NCBI RefSeq assembly: GCF_001430825.1
Contig: NZ_CP010535.1
Coordinates: forward strand, 2,522,501 to 2,586,500
Direction of reading: 5' to 3'
Length of the DNA: 64,000 nucleotides
Source of the DNA: Sediminicola sp. YIK13
GTDB lineage: Bacteria; Bacteroidota; Bacteroidia; Flavobacteriales; Flavobacteriaceae
The notes under the pieces were generated by a model. The model searched no databases and had not been told where the DNA came from. It worked only from the letters and a program-made list of their open reading frames with translations. Shown in pieces: positions 8,999 through 17,868 of this stretch. The position numbers were made by a program, and so were the translations under genes. Numbering within the stretch: the first letter of the stretch is position 1; the number at the start of each line of letters is the position of its first letter.

Positions 8999-9402
8999 GA
9001 TTCAAGTATTTACATTCTATTGCTTCCTATTGCAATCAAATCCTTCAGGCATCTCACCCACTGTAAAGCAAGAAGCTGCTCATTCTACCTTTTCTAAAAA
9101 AGGACCGTCTAAACTATTACGGACAACGAATATAACAGATAAACAGTACTCTAAGGCATCCATATGTATAAGTGGTACGCAATTTTGTATAATTTGCAAC
9201 TCCAATCAACCATTCATTTTTTTTATTAAAAATTGAAAACATAGAAGGAAAAATCACCTATATTATTGGCTTTGATTTCAATTAATGACTACTTTTAAAC
9301 TTTATTGAATCATTTATTCACTAATGGCCCCTTGACCTTATCTCCATTTCGAAATGGGCTCGATTTATTAATTGGTATTTAGTTAATCTTTATCCATTTG
9401 AA
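8999..9402. other. Intergenic region upstream of the LytTR regulator, with a 14-bp palindrome
   Basis: About 400 AT-rich bases with no supported gene. The perfect palindrome CCATTTCGAAATGG lies at 9344-9357, 46 bases before the response regulator start, and could be an operator. LytTR proteins usually bind direct repeats rather than palindromes, so another factor is more likely. Confidence 0.45.
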
Positions 9403-10137
9403 ATGTTAGAAACAGTAATAGTAGACGATGAAATAAAAGCGATACAAGGACTATCATGGGAGCTTACCAACTTTAGCAATGAGATAAAGGTTGTTGCGTC
9501 TTTTACCAATCCTTATGAAGCCTTGGAATATCTGGAAAAGAACACTCCTGATTGTCTTTTTTTAGATATTGAAATGCCCGCTATGGATGGCTTTCAGTTT
9601 ATACAAAAGATCGCCAACAAGAATTTCCCAGTGGTCATCACTACTGCATACAACCAATACGCAATAAAGGCATTGAAAAATGAAGCCATAGACTACCTTT
9701 TAAAACCAATAGACAGTGATGACCTCAGCGAGACTATAACCAAGATCAAAAAATTCAATCAGAAACATTACAGTGCCGATAAGTTGGAAAAAATATTAAT
9801 GAATTTCAACAATAATGCTATTCAAAAGAAAATAACGATCAACACAGACGGCAAACTACTTTTTCTTGAGAACAGCGAAGTCCTTTATGCAGAATCCGAT
9901 GGCAATTACACCACCCTATTTCTAACTGACGGACAAAAAATTCTGCTCACCAAAAAATTAAAGGAAGTCAATGAAATGTTGCCGAAAGATTGTTTCTTTC
10001 GAGTCCACAACTCGTACATTATCAACCTTAATAAAATAAAGGAATTTCTAAAAACAGATGGATACGTGGTATTGTCATCCGATCATAAAATCCCTGTTTC
10101 TCGCCAGAAAAGATCTGATTTCCTAGATATGTTATAA
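9403..10137 (+). CDS. LytTR family response regulator
   Basis: A 244-residue two-domain regulator. The receiver domain spans about residues 1-115, with acidic pocket D8/D9, phosphoacceptor D55 (FLDIEMPAMDG) and K101 (LLKPID). A LytTR DNA-binding domain follows at about 140-242 (YAESDGNYTTL, FFRVHNSYIINLNKI). It acts in the cytoplasm as a transcription factor. The histidine kinase gene begins 19 bases after its stop, so they form a two-gene operon and a likely cognate pair of the LytS/LytR-like class common in Bacteroidota. Targets are not shown by the sequence. Confidence 0.95.
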   Translation: MLETVIVDDEIKAIQGLSWELTNFSNEIKVVASFTNPYEALEYLEKNTPDCLFLDIEMPAMDGFQFIQKIANKNFPVVITTAYNQYAIKALKNEAIDYLLKPIDSDDLSETITKIKKFNQKHYSADKLEKILMNFNNNAIQKKITINTDGKLLFLENSEVLYAESDGNYTTLFLTDGQKILLTKKLKEVNEMLPKDCFFRVHNSYIINLNKIKEFLKTDGYVVLSSDHKIPVSRQKRSDFLDML

Positions 10138-10156
10138 GAATTAGTCAGGATTCCCC

Positions 10157-12124
10157 ATGTTGAAAAAAAGCACATCCAACAAAGATTCATATTACTTTTT
10201 AAGGAAGCCCTTCTTGTTCTTGATTGTTGCACTTTCACTACTGGCCATCAGCCATGCACAAGAAATTTCAGATAAGCAAAAAAATACCATTGCAGAAATT
10301 TTACAAAAACAACCAAGAACCAATAAGGAACTTGAATCAGCCTTAAAATCTGCGCAACAAGACACCATCCTGCTCAATTATTTCCTCAATGCTTCCAGAA
10401 ATAAAAAATACTATTTAGGTGAAGCGTTTGCTTTAAACCAATTAGGCACAATTTATCAAAACCTATCCCTTTTTGACAAGGCCATATCCCTTCACCAAGA
10501 TGGTTTATCCAAAGCCGATTTGGCGGATAGCCCTGAACTTAAAATTCATAGCTTGAATATGTTGAGTTTGGCCTACTTGAGAAAAAATGCCATACAATCC
10601 GCCCTGGACAATGCCCAATCTGCCCTTGACTTGGTAGCTGGGCTGGAAAACCCTTCTGATGAAATTAAAAGGAGTAAAAACGTATCCTTAAATAGAATAG
10701 GCAACATTTACAAAAACTTGGAGCAGTGGGATTTGGCCATTCCAAGATTTAAGGAAGCCATAGCGCTGGAGAAGAAATTAGGCAATAATCTGGGCCTCGC
10801 AATTAATCATCAAGATATAGGCGAAAGTCTGGAGGCACAGGGAAAACTTAAAGAGGCATTGAGCAGTTATCTTACCGCTTTGGCATATAATGAAAAAGTG
10901 GGCCTACCGAGCATTAATTTAAAATCTAACTTGGGAGTCGCCCATATTTATGTACACCAGGATAAACTAGAAGAAGGGCTCCGTATTTTGGAATCACTCC
11001 TTGCACCTGCAATTGAATTGGGGAATATGGAACTGATTTCAGAGATCTACATCAACACGGGTTGGACATTCTTGCAACTCGTTCAATATGATAAAGCCGA
11101 GGAAAACCTCCTTAAGGGCTTCGAAATTGCCCAAAACTACAAACTTGACAGCGAAATGGAGGAAGCCTATGTGTTTCTATCCGATTTAAGTGCTAAAAAG
11201 GGCGAATACAAAACGTCCATGGAGTATTACAAAAAAGCGAGGGGAATAGAAAGACGTACCATAAATGACAGAAACCGACGTTATGTTGCAGATCTCATCA
11301 ATCGCTCGGAAACAGAAAAAATGAATAGTCAACTGGAAGTGTTGGCCAAAGAAAATGAGATTGTCAAACTAAAATTGCGCAAAAATCAAACTACACTGCT
11401 GATCAGTGGGTTTGCACTGGCCCTATTGTCCAGTATTCTATATATCCTTTTCTATCAGCGACAATTGAAGAATGAAAAACAACTTTTGACATTAGAAGCA
11501 ACCATGCTCCGTAGTCAAATGAATCCGCATTTCTTATTCAATTCATTGAATTCCATCAAGCTATACATTATCAATAATGAGAAGAAGAATGCTGTACATT
11601 ACCTCAATAAATTCTCAAAATTGATACGTAAAATTTTGGAAGCTTCCTCTGTACGGGAAATATCATTGGCCGATGAACTGGAAACAGTCCAACTTTATAT
11701 GAATATTGAGAACATTAGATTTAACGAGGAGATCGATTTTGACATGGTGATCGATGAAAATGTAGATATACATACCATTAAAATACCCTCGTTAATCCTA
11801 CAACCTTTTTTGGAAAACTCACTGTGGCATGGGCTTTCAGCTAAAGAAGGTCAGAAGAGCATAGAATTGCGAATAAGCAAAGAAAACAAGTATTTCACAA
11901 ATATTACCATTACTGACAATGGTATAGGAAGGGAGACCTCTGAAAAAAATAAAAAAAATAGGGTCATCAAACGAAAATCAGTAGGTATCAATATTACCAA
12001 AGAACGTTTGGCAAATTTTTCTAAGGACTACCAAAACTCCTTCACGGTGGATATTTTGGATTTATATGACGATCAAAAACGTCCTTGTGGCACTAAAATA
12101 AGTCTTAAAATTCCTACTATTTAG
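10157..12124 (+). CDS. TPR-containing sensor histidine kinase (LytS-like)
   Basis: A 655-residue membrane kinase. A signal peptide ends near residue 34 (ISHAQ). Residues 40-370 are periplasmic tetratricopeptide-like repeats with periodic A/L/Y positions. A coiled segment precedes one transmembrane helix at about 412-433. The cytoplasmic part has the His_kinase domain with phospho-acceptor H458 (MNPHFLFNSLNS), the N-box FLENSLWHG and the G-box DNGIGR at 587-592. It should phosphorylate the LytTR regulator encoded just upstream. The last 8 bases overlap the convergent DUF3109 gene. The signal sensed is unknown. Confidence 0.93.
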   Translation: MLKKSTSNKDSYYFLRKPFLFLIVALSLLAISHAQEISDKQKNTIAEILQKQPRTNKELESALKSAQQDTILLNYFLNASRNKKYYLGEAFALNQLGTIYQNLSLFDKAISLHQDGLSKADLADSPELKIHSLNMLSLAYLRKNAIQSALDNAQSALDLVAGLENPSDEIKRSKNVSLNRIGNIYKNLEQWDLAIPRFKEAIALEKKLGNNLGLAINHQDIGESLEAQGKLKEALSSYLTALAYNEKVGLPSINLKSNLGVAHIYVHQDKLEEGLRILESLLAPAIELGNMELISEIYINTGWTFLQLVQYDKAEENLLKGFEIAQNYKLDSEMEEAYVFLSDLSAKKGEYKTSMEYYKKARGIERRTINDRNRRYVADLINRSETEKMNSQLEVLAKENEIVKLKLRKNQTTLLISGFALALLSSILYILFYQRQLKNEKQLLTLEATMLRSQMNPHFLFNSLNSIKLYIINNEKKNAVHYLNKFSKLIRKILEASSVREISLADELETVQLYMNIENIRFNEEIDFDMVIDENVDIHTIKIPSLILQPFLENSLWHGLSAKEGQKSIELRISKENKYFTNITITDNGIGRETSEKNKKNRVIKRKSVGINITKERLANFSKDYQNSFTVDILDLYDDQKRPCGTKISLKIPTI

Positions 12125-12686
12125 CGTGTTCATTGGCCACTTCCTCTAGCTCACCATACCATTTTTTGCCAAATTTTCTAATGAGTGCCTCCTTTACAAA
12201 TTTATAGATCGGAACTTGGAGTTCTGCTCCCAAGGCACATGCCGGGTCACAAATTTCCCATTTATGGTAATTTACAGCAGTAAATTCTGTGTATTCCTTT
12301 ATGCGAACGGGGTACAAATGACACGAAACGGGTTTTTTCCATTTTGTAGCACCCTGATTATAAGCCTCTTCCAGACCGCATTTGGTAATACCATCATCCG
12401 AAAAAATAACATAGGCACACTCACTACCGTTCACCAAAGGAGTTTCCCATTCTCCGTCTTCTCCCTTTACAAAAGCGCCCTGCTCTTCAATGGCAGCAAT
12501 GCCCTCAGGTCTCAAAAATGGCTTAACATCACTGTATATGTTCACCAACAATTCAGTCTCTTTATCCTCCAAGGGCGCCCCTGCCTCCCCATCAATACAA
12601 CAACCTCCCTTGCAGGCATTCAGATTGCACACAAAATCTTTCTCTATAATTTCCTCGGACACCAAGGTTTTACCTAATTGGAACAT
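12117..12686 (-). CDS. DUF3109 family cysteine-rich protein
   Basis: A 189-residue protein with the family signature of spaced cysteines: CNLNACKGGCC near the N terminus, later SECAY, KCGLE, SCHLYPV and ICDPACALG. The pattern suggests metal or Fe-S binding and resembles the YkgJ zinc/iron-binding group. No signal peptide is visible, so it is probably cytoplasmic. The biochemical role is unknown. It is convergent with and overlaps the histidine kinase by 8 bases, and is divergent from marC. Confidence 0.88.
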   Translation of the reverse strand: MFQLGKTLVSEEIIEKDFVCNLNACKGGCCIDGEAGAPLEDKETELLVNIYSDVKPFLRPEGIAAIEEQGAFVKGEDGEWETPLVNGSECAYVIFSDDGITKCGLEEAYNQGATKWKKPVSCHLYPVRIKEYTEFTAVNYHKWEICDPACALGAELQVPIYKFVKEALIRKFGKKWYGELEEVANEHAK

Positions 12687-12703
12687 AATTCGTAAATAAG
12701 GCG

Positions 12704-12711
12704 CAAAGATA
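12704..12711 (-). promoter_or_regulatory. -7 element for the DUF3109 gene
   Basis: On the minus strand TATCTTTG matches TAnnTTTG and lies 17 bases before the start codon. No TTG at the ideal -33 position was seen. Confidence 0.45.
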
Positions 12712-12777
12712 CTTCTTTCGTCCTAAAATGAGGTAGAATAATTTCCATTAGGATATCTGTAAGGAGTTTATAAAACG

Positions 12778-12785
12778 TAGTTTTG
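12778..12785 (+). promoter_or_regulatory. -7 element for the marC gene
   Basis: TAGTTTTG matches TAnnTTTG and lies 21 bases before the MarC start, a usual distance in Bacteroidota. The -33 element is not clear. Confidence 0.45.
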
Positions 12786-12806
12786 CAGGATTAAAAAAAG
12801 ATCGAC

Positions 12807-13385
12807 ATGCAATTTAATTTCAATTTCAAGGAAATATTTACTGCCAGCATGATTTTGTTCGCCGTAATTGATATTGTAGGCAGTATTCCTATTATAATAT
12901 CCCTTCGCAACAAGGTGGGCCATCTTCATTCGGGCCGTGCCTCTATTGTTGCGGCATGCATCATGATCGCCTTTTTGTTCATTGGGGAAGAAATTTTAAA
13001 GTTAATAGGGATAGATGTCAATTCCTTTGCCGTGGCAGGATCCTTTATACTTTTCTTTTTGGCCATCGAAATGATATTGGGAATCTCCTTATATAAAGAC
13101 GATATTCCCGAGACCGCCTCCATTGTTCCAATAGCCTTCCCTTTGATTGCGGGAGCAGGTACCATTACAACGCTACTCTCTTTGCGATCTGAATTCCTCG
13201 TGGAAAATATTATTGTTGCGGTAATCGTAAATATTATTTTTGTTTATCTGGTCCTGAAGTCCTCCAAGAAAATAGAAAAGGTATTGGGCAAAAATGGCCT
13301 TGGTGTGATCAGAAAAGTTTTCGGCGTAATTTTACTGGCCATTGCGGTGAAGTTATTTGCCAGCAACATCAACGAATTGTTTTAA
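12807..13385 (+). CDS. MarC family integral membrane protein
   Basis: A 192-residue protein with about six hydrophobic helices and the MarC/NAAT family segments VIDIVGSIPI, FAVAGSFILFFLAIEM and PLIAGAGTITT. It belongs in the inner membrane. MarC proteins were once linked to antibiotic resistance, but that role is not supported for the family and the transported substrate is unknown. It is preceded by a good -7 element and followed 54 bases later by a small membrane-protein gene on the same strand. Confidence 0.92.
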   Translation: MQFNFNFKEIFTASMILFAVIDIVGSIPIIISLRNKVGHLHSGRASIVAACIMIAFLFIGEEILKLIGIDVNSFAVAGSFILFFLAIEMILGISLYKDDIPETASIVPIAFPLIAGAGTITTLLSLRSEFLVENIIVAVIVNIIFVYLVLKSSKKIEKVLGKNGLGVIRKVFGVILLAIAVKLFASNINELF

Positions 13386-13439
13386 ATTTGCATATGCCCC
13401 GTAAGTTTTAGAGGGTCATGTCATTTAAGAATAAAAATT

Positions 13440-13643
13440 ATGAACAGAATTCTAAGCATTATCCTGATCACCTTGGCAATTGCTTTAATCGCCTACAATG
13501 TGATATTAATCAATTTTGAAAATCCTCTGGAAGGAGACAGTATCATTGCCATTATAGGAATCGTGGCCTCCCTTTGTGCCATAGTCCTGTTGCTGATTTT
13601 TATAGCTTCAAAAAAAATTCAGAATAAGGTAGATGAAAACTAG
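13440..13643 (+). CDS. Small two-helix membrane protein, unknown function
   Basis: A 67-residue protein with two hydrophobic helices at about residues 5-24 and 36-57, separated by a polar acidic loop (FENPLEGDS) and ending in a charged tail. The pattern is typical of a real small inner-membrane protein. It follows marC on the same strand and could share its transcript. No family is recognised. The stop codon lies inside the short hairpin at 13636-13655, which faces the convergent S41 protease gene. Confidence 0.7.
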   Translation: MNRILSIILITLAIALIAYNVILINFENPLEGDSIIAIIGIVASLCAIVLLLIFIASKKIQNKVDEN

Positions 13644-13655
13644 AACCTAGTTTTT
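13636..13655. terminator. Compact hairpin containing a stop codon
   Basis: AAAACTAG-AAC-CTAGTTTTT is an 8-bp perfect stem with a three-base loop and a T-run. The left arm contains the TAG of the small membrane protein gene. It sits in the 13-base gap between convergent genes and may be a minimal bidirectional terminator, though it is AT-rich and weak. Confidence 0.4.
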
Positions 13656-13656
13656 A

Positions 13657-15276
13657 TTACTCATTAGTCCTTTTGTGGATTTTGGGATTGTCCAGCTCCA
13701 TGACCTTTTGCAGCATGGCATCGCCCTCATTTTTGATCTTTGCATAGATGTTTGGATCATACAACTGTTCTGCCAAGGAGGCTTTTATATATAATTTGAT
13801 CTTATCTTCGAAATCGTAATATGCCAAATTTAAGTTTCTAATGACTTTAATACCTTCGGCGTACTTGATGAATTTCTCAAATAAGATGTCATCTACTTTA
13901 AAATCATAAATGAATTCGTTTTTAGACAAATAAGAATACCTATTTCTATCCTCATCCAAATGCTCAAATACAAAGCGGGATATTAATCCCAAACTCTCTA
14001 TAGATTCTATAGTCTCCATTTCATTGGAACCTATGGGCACAAAAACATCCGGAATAATTCCACCGCCCCCATAGACTACTTTACCTTTTGGGGTAGTAAA
14101 CTTTAGGGAATCTGCCACCTTAATACTGTCTACAGAAAGCAGCTCCCCATTGTGGTATCTATTCGTAAACTTTTCGTAATAGTCCTTGTTTCCGTTTTTA
14201 TAATCCTTTTGGATAGACCTTCCCGTAGGTGTGTAGTATCTGGAAATAGTTAGACGAACGGCAGACCCATCACCAAGATCCATTTCACGTTGCACAAGGC
14301 CTTTCCCAAATGAACGACGTCCTATAATGGTTCCTATATCATTATCCTGCAAGGAGCCAGCAATAATCTCACTCGCTGATGCCGATCTTTCATTGATGAG
14401 CACATATACCGGTTTGTCCTCAAAATCACCTTTCTTGGTGGCGAACGATTTGTTTATTTTTCCGTTTTTGTTTTTTGTGAACAGAATTAGCTTTTTATCT
14501 GGCAAAAACTCATCCGCTATCTCCTCCGCAATCCCTAAATACCCTCCTGGGTTATCCCTAAGGTCCAAGGTCAACTTCCTTGCGCCCTGATTTTGTAACG
14601 TATTTAATGCGGCTTTAAACTCTTTGTAAGATGATTCCGCAAAACGATTCAACTTAATATATCCCATATCAGGGGTTAACATGTAGAAGGCCTCCACACT
14701 TTTTATGGGAATTAAATCCCTCTTTATGCTCACGTTGAATTTCCTGTTGTCCTTTTTCCGAAAGATATTCAAGTTAACCTTGGAGCCTTCTTTTCCTTTC
14801 AGCTTTTCTACTATGGAACTGTTGGGCATGTTCTTTCCAAAAAGTGTATCTGTATCTGCAACCAAAATTCGATCCCCTGCCTGAAGCCCCTTTAGGTAAC
14901 TAGGTCCATTCTCCACGGTACGGATAACCGCTATGGTATCCTTGTACATGTAAAAATTTACACCGATGCCCACAAAATCACCTTTCATGTTCTCAGTAAC
15001 CTTTTTCATTTCCTCTTTTGGGATATAAACGGAATGGGGATCCAGTTTGTCCAAGATATTATTTACCGTAACATCAACGATACTATCGGTATTTATATCG
15101 TCCACATACTCATAATCAATATAATCTATAAGCCTATTGAGCTTATCCTTTTTTGAATTGGTGGTGAACAGTTTCTCCGGAGAATCATTAAAATGTAACT
15201 TTCCGCCAATTAAGATGCCTATGGCAAGTGCCAATGCAATTACTGTAGGCCATATATAACTGTATTTGCTTTTCAT
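13657..15276 (-). CDS. S41 family C-terminal processing peptidase
   Basis: A 539-residue CtpA/Prc-type serine protease. Residues 8-26 form a signal anchor. A PDZ domain lies at about 95-180 (GDFVGIGVNF, AGDRILVADT). The tail-specific protease core has LDLRDNPGG, then the catalytic serine S300 in ERSASASEI and K325 in SFGKG, a 25-residue spacing as in E. coli Prc. It should act in the periplasm on protein C termini. The dCMP deaminase gene lies 10 bases upstream on the same strand, an arrangement I recall as usual in Flavobacteria. About 170 residues follow the protease core without a recognised domain. Confidence 0.93.
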   Translation of the reverse strand: MKSKYSYIWPTVIALALAIGILIGGKLHFNDSPEKLFTTNSKKDKLNRLIDYIDYEYVDDINTDSIVDVTVNNILDKLDPHSVYIPKEEMKKVTENMKGDFVGIGVNFYMYKDTIAVIRTVENGPSYLKGLQAGDRILVADTDTLFGKNMPNSSIVEKLKGKEGSKVNLNIFRKKDNRKFNVSIKRDLIPIKSVEAFYMLTPDMGYIKLNRFAESSYKEFKAALNTLQNQGARKLTLDLRDNPGGYLGIAEEIADEFLPDKKLILFTKNKNGKINKSFATKKGDFEDKPVYVLINERSASASEIIAGSLQDNDIGTIIGRRSFGKGLVQREMDLGDGSAVRLTISRYYTPTGRSIQKDYKNGNKDYYEKFTNRYHNGELLSVDSIKVADSLKFTTPKGKVVYGGGGIIPDVFVPIGSNEMETIESIESLGLISRFVFEHLDEDRNRYSYLSKNEFIYDFKVDDILFEKFIKYAEGIKVIRNLNLAYYDFEDKIKLYIKASLAEQLYDPNIYAKIKNEGDAMLQKVMELDNPKIHKRTNE

Positions 15277-15286
15277 AAGTTACTTT

Positions 15287-15727
15287 TTATGAACTGAATT
15301 CCTCAATAGGCATATAAGTGATTTCCACCCCGGCCTTCTCTAAAAATTGCAATCCCGAATCATCTTTGTACGCTCGCTGATATACCACACGTTTTATGCC
15401 AGATTGATGGATCAGCTTACTACATTCCTTACAAGGTGAAAGGGTGATATATAAAGTAGAACCCTCACAGGATTGAGTAGAGGACGCCACTTTTGAAATG
15501 GCATTGGCTTCTGCGTGGAGCACATACCATTTGGTATACCCTTCACCGTCCTCGCAGCTATTCTCGAAGCCGGTGGGAGTTCCGTTGTAACCATCGGATA
15601 TTATCATCCTGTCCTTTACGATAATGGCACCTACCTGCTTGCGCTTGCAATAAGACAATTTGCCCCATTCTCTTGCCATCCTCAAATAAGCGGTATCGTA
15701 TTTTCTTTGTTTCTTGTTCTCCATCAA
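15287..15727 (-). CDS. dCMP deaminase family protein
   Basis: A 146-residue zinc deaminase with the catalytic HAEANAI motif (His zinc ligand and Glu proton shuttle) and the PCKEC cysteine pair. Family members convert dCMP to dUMP, feeding dTMP synthesis; ComEB-type proteins are also in this group. The start could be either of two adjacent ATG codons (15727 or 15724). It is cytoplasmic and is followed 10 bases later by the S41 protease gene. A -7 element TACCTTTG lies about 60 bases upstream. Confidence 0.93.
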   Translation of the reverse strand: MMENKKQRKYDTAYLRMAREWGKLSYCKRKQVGAIIVKDRMIISDGYNGTPTGFENSCEDGEGYTKWYVLHAEANAISKVASSTQSCEGSTLYITLSPCKECSKLIHQSGIKRVVYQRAYKDDSGLQFLEKAGVEITYMPIEEFSS

Positions 15728-15787
15728 TACTTTAAATCACCATGGATCGCGATAGACCTTTCATCTCACCATGACCCATTACAACTT

Positions 15788-15795
15788 CAAAGGTA
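15788..15795 (-). promoter_or_regulatory. -7 element for the dCMP deaminase / S41 protease operon
   Basis: The minus strand reads TACCTTTG, matching TAnnTTTG, 60 bases before the start codon. The -33 TTG is not at the usual distance. Confidence 0.4.
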
Positions 15796-15856
15796 CACTA
15801 ATATACCCTCTTTGTAATATTCCAACAACCTATTAAGGTTAATATTTAGTGAAAAT

Positions 15857-16441
15857 CTACCAAGGGTAAGTTTCTACCAACATGGGGATGACAATTGCGA
15901 TAATCAATATAGAGGCAACCCCTATAAAGAGGGGCACCCTTACCTTTGCCATTGATTGAATCAGGTAAGATATTAGCAAAACAAATAGGATGATAAACAC
16001 CTGGGAAAGTTCTATTCCGGTGGCAAAACCAAGCAGAGGCATGAGCTTTTGCTCCTCTTCTGCCATTAACATTTTAAAATAATTGGAAAAGCCAAAACCA
16101 TGGATCAGCCCAAAAAATGCCGTTGCAAACAAATGTATACCGGTATTCTTGTTTTCAAGGGAGTTAATGGCATACCATAAATTGAATAGGGCCGTGAACA
16201 AAATGGTAATAGGAATTAAGAATTCAATCAAGGCGACATCCATGATAACCAAATCATAGACCGACATTGCCAAAGAAAGACAATGGGCCACTGTAAAGAC
16301 TGTCGCCAATAACAATACCTTTTTCCAATCCTTGAAAGTAAACGGTATTGCCAAGGCCGAAAGAAAAAGAATATGATCGTATGCGTTAAGGTCTAAAACA
16401 TGATCCAGACCCATCTGAAGGTAGAACCAGAAATTTTCCAT
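15857..16441 (-). CDS. HupE/UreJ family membrane protein
   Basis: A 194-residue protein with about six hydrophobic helices and family-like histidine positions: GLDHVLDLNAYDHILF near the N terminus, AHCLSLAMS and LIHGFGFS. HupE/UreJ proteins are inner-membrane transporters or accessory proteins, linked in other groups to nickel or cobalt uptake. No hydrogenase or urease genes are in the window, so the metal or substrate is unknown. It lies upstream of the dCMP deaminase and S41 protease genes on the same strand. Confidence 0.88.
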   Translation of the reverse strand: MENFWFYLQMGLDHVLDLNAYDHILFLSALAIPFTFKDWKKVLLLATVFTVAHCLSLAMSVYDLVIMDVALIEFLIPITILFTALFNLWYAINSLENKNTGIHLFATAFFGLIHGFGFSNYFKMLMAEEEQKLMPLLGFATGIELSQVFIILFVLLISYLIQSMAKVRVPLFIGVASILIIAIVIPMLVETYPW

Positions 16442-16494
16442 AATTGGTTTAGTTATCGTTGATTATTAATAAATGTCTAAAAAAACCTCAAATA

Positions 16495-17229
16495 TTACAA
16501 ACCTCGTTCCATTTGAATGGTCTCGTAAGCTTTTTGAACCTCTTTAAACTTTTCTTCCGCACCCTTTTTTATAGCCTCATTTTCTGTATTCACCCTATCC
16601 GGATGGTATTTTTTAGCCATGGTCCTATATGCTTTTTTCACTTCTTCATCGGATACAGATCTTTCAATTTCCAAAATCTTGTACGCTGTATCCGCAGATT
16701 TTACGAACATGGCCTTTATGCTTTCAAAATCGATCATACCCACATTCAAATACCCGGCAATTTCCTTTATTTTTTCAATCTCTAGAGGGCTTATACTTCC
16801 GTCGGATTGCGCAATTCCGAACAAAAAGTGCAGTAATTGGAGTCGCACCTCATACCGTGTGCGTTGATTGAGATAGGCACAAATTCTGGCAGCAGAGATC
16901 TCTCTCTTTTTAATTACCTCGTTAAAAGTCCTGAAAATTGCATTTGCCTTATCCTTGCCATAGGTACTCAAGAAATACTGCCTCACATAATCCAGCTCCC
17001 TCTGGGTAACATTGCCATCGGCCTTGATGACAACAGAACATAAGGAAAGAAGGTTTAATTCAAAATCTGCAGGCGACACGCTTTGACTCTGGCCCCCTCC
17101 AAAAACTGATCCGCCACCTGAACCACGGTTCCTAAGACTATCAATATAACTACCAATCAAAAAACCTACTATGGCACCTGGAAACCTAAACACATAATAC
17201 CCCAAGATGGCGGCAAACCATTTTATCAT
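16495..17229 (-). CDS. DjlA-like co-chaperone (TerB plus DnaJ domain)
   Basis: A 244-residue protein. A membrane segment lies at about 5-25 (the Gly-rich [17 protein letters not shown] is typical of DjlA). A TerB-like helical domain covers about 60-165, and a C-terminal J-domain about 180-240 carries the diagnostic HPD tripeptide (YHPDRV). It should stimulate an Hsp70 at the inner membrane. A start at 17298 is possible in frame but adds 23 residues without family character, so the ATG at 17229 is chosen. It is upstream of hupE on the same strand. Confidence 0.9.
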   Translation of the reverse strand: MIKWFAAILGYYVFRFPGAIVGFLIGSYIDSLRNRGSGGGSVFGGGQSQSVSPADFELNLLSLCSVVIKADGNVTQRELDYVRQYFLSTYGKDKANAIFRTFNEVIKKREISAARICAYLNQRTRYEVRLQLLHFLFGIAQSDGSISPLEIEKIKEIAGYLNVGMIDFESIKAMFVKSADTAYKILEIERSVSDEEVKKAYRTMAKKYHPDRVNTENEAIKKGAEEKFKEVQKAYETIQMERGL

Positions 17230-17320
17230 CCTATAAAATTTTTTCAAAGATATAATATTACGAGAGAAAAGAACCCCTAATGAAAAGTTAAGGCACATGC
17301 AGTAAATGATACAAAATGGT

Positions 17321-17328
17321 TACCTTTG
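17321..17328 (+). promoter_or_regulatory. -7 element for the bacilliredoxin gene
   Basis: TACCTTTG matches TAnnTTTG and lies 30 bases before the start codon at 17359. No clear TTG at -33. Confidence 0.45.
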
Positions 17329-17358
17329 TCAGATATCTAAATCATTAAAAATTAGACT

Positions 17359-17769
17359 ATGTATCCTGCAGAATTAGTTAAACCAATGAGACAAGATCTG
17401 GCATCTGCCGGATTTGAAGAATTATATACGGCCGAAGCTGTTGAGAAGGCCATCAATCAAGAAGGTATTACATTAGTAGTGGTGAACTCTGTTTGTGGTT
17501 GTGCTGCAGCCAATGCAAGACCTGCCGCCAAAATGAGCCTTAAGAACAGTAAAAAACCAGACCATTTGGTAACGGTATTTGCCGGGGTTGATACGGAAGC
17601 GGTAAATGCTGCAAGGGGACTTATGGTTCCTTTTCCTCCATCTTCTCCAAGTATGGCCTTGTTCAAAAATGGCGATTTGGTTCACATGATTGAGCGTCAC
17701 CATATTGAAGGAAGACCAGCAGAAATGATTGCTGAGAACCTGATGGAAGCCTATAACGAATTCTGTTAG
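17359..17769 (+). CDS. BrxA/BrxB family bacilliredoxin
   Basis: A 136-residue thioredoxin-fold protein of the YphP/YqiW family. The redox motif CGC is at residues 46-48 in NSVCGCAAANARPA. In Firmicutes these proteins remove bacillithiol from proteins; in Bacteroidota the same role is plausible but not shown here, as no bacillithiol synthesis genes are in the window. It is cytoplasmic, has its own -7 element and is closed by a strong terminator at 17821. Confidence 0.93.
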   Translation: MYPAELVKPMRQDLASAGFEELYTAEAVEKAINQEGITLVVVNSVCGCAAANARPAAKMSLKNSKKPDHLVTVFAGVDTEAVNAARGLMVPFPPSSPSMALFKNGDLVHMIERHHIEGRPAEMIAENLMEAYNEFC

Positions 17770-17820
17770 TTTACATTTCCCTGGCTTTTTTAAGGTGCTG
17801 GGAATAACAGAGTAAAAAAT

Positions 17821-17857
17821 AAAAAGAGAAACCGTGCTAGTCATGGTTTCTCTTTTT
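17821..17857 (+). terminator. Rho-independent terminator after the bacilliredoxin gene
   Basis: AAAAAGAGAAACC and GGTTTCTCTTTTT form a 13-bp perfect stem with an 11-base loop and a following ATTTTT. It ends 11 bases before the next start codon. A TATTTTTG string overlaps its end. Confidence 0.85.
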
Positions 17858-17868
17858 ATTTTTGTGTC

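Noticed and set aside
8829-9236. 135-codon plus-strand frame
   Set aside because: Serine/threonine-rich composition, no family, and it overlaps a minus-strand frame with a clear signal peptide.
12216-12677. 153-codon plus-strand frame
   Set aside because: Antisense to the DUF3109 gene, whose cysteine motifs are convincing.
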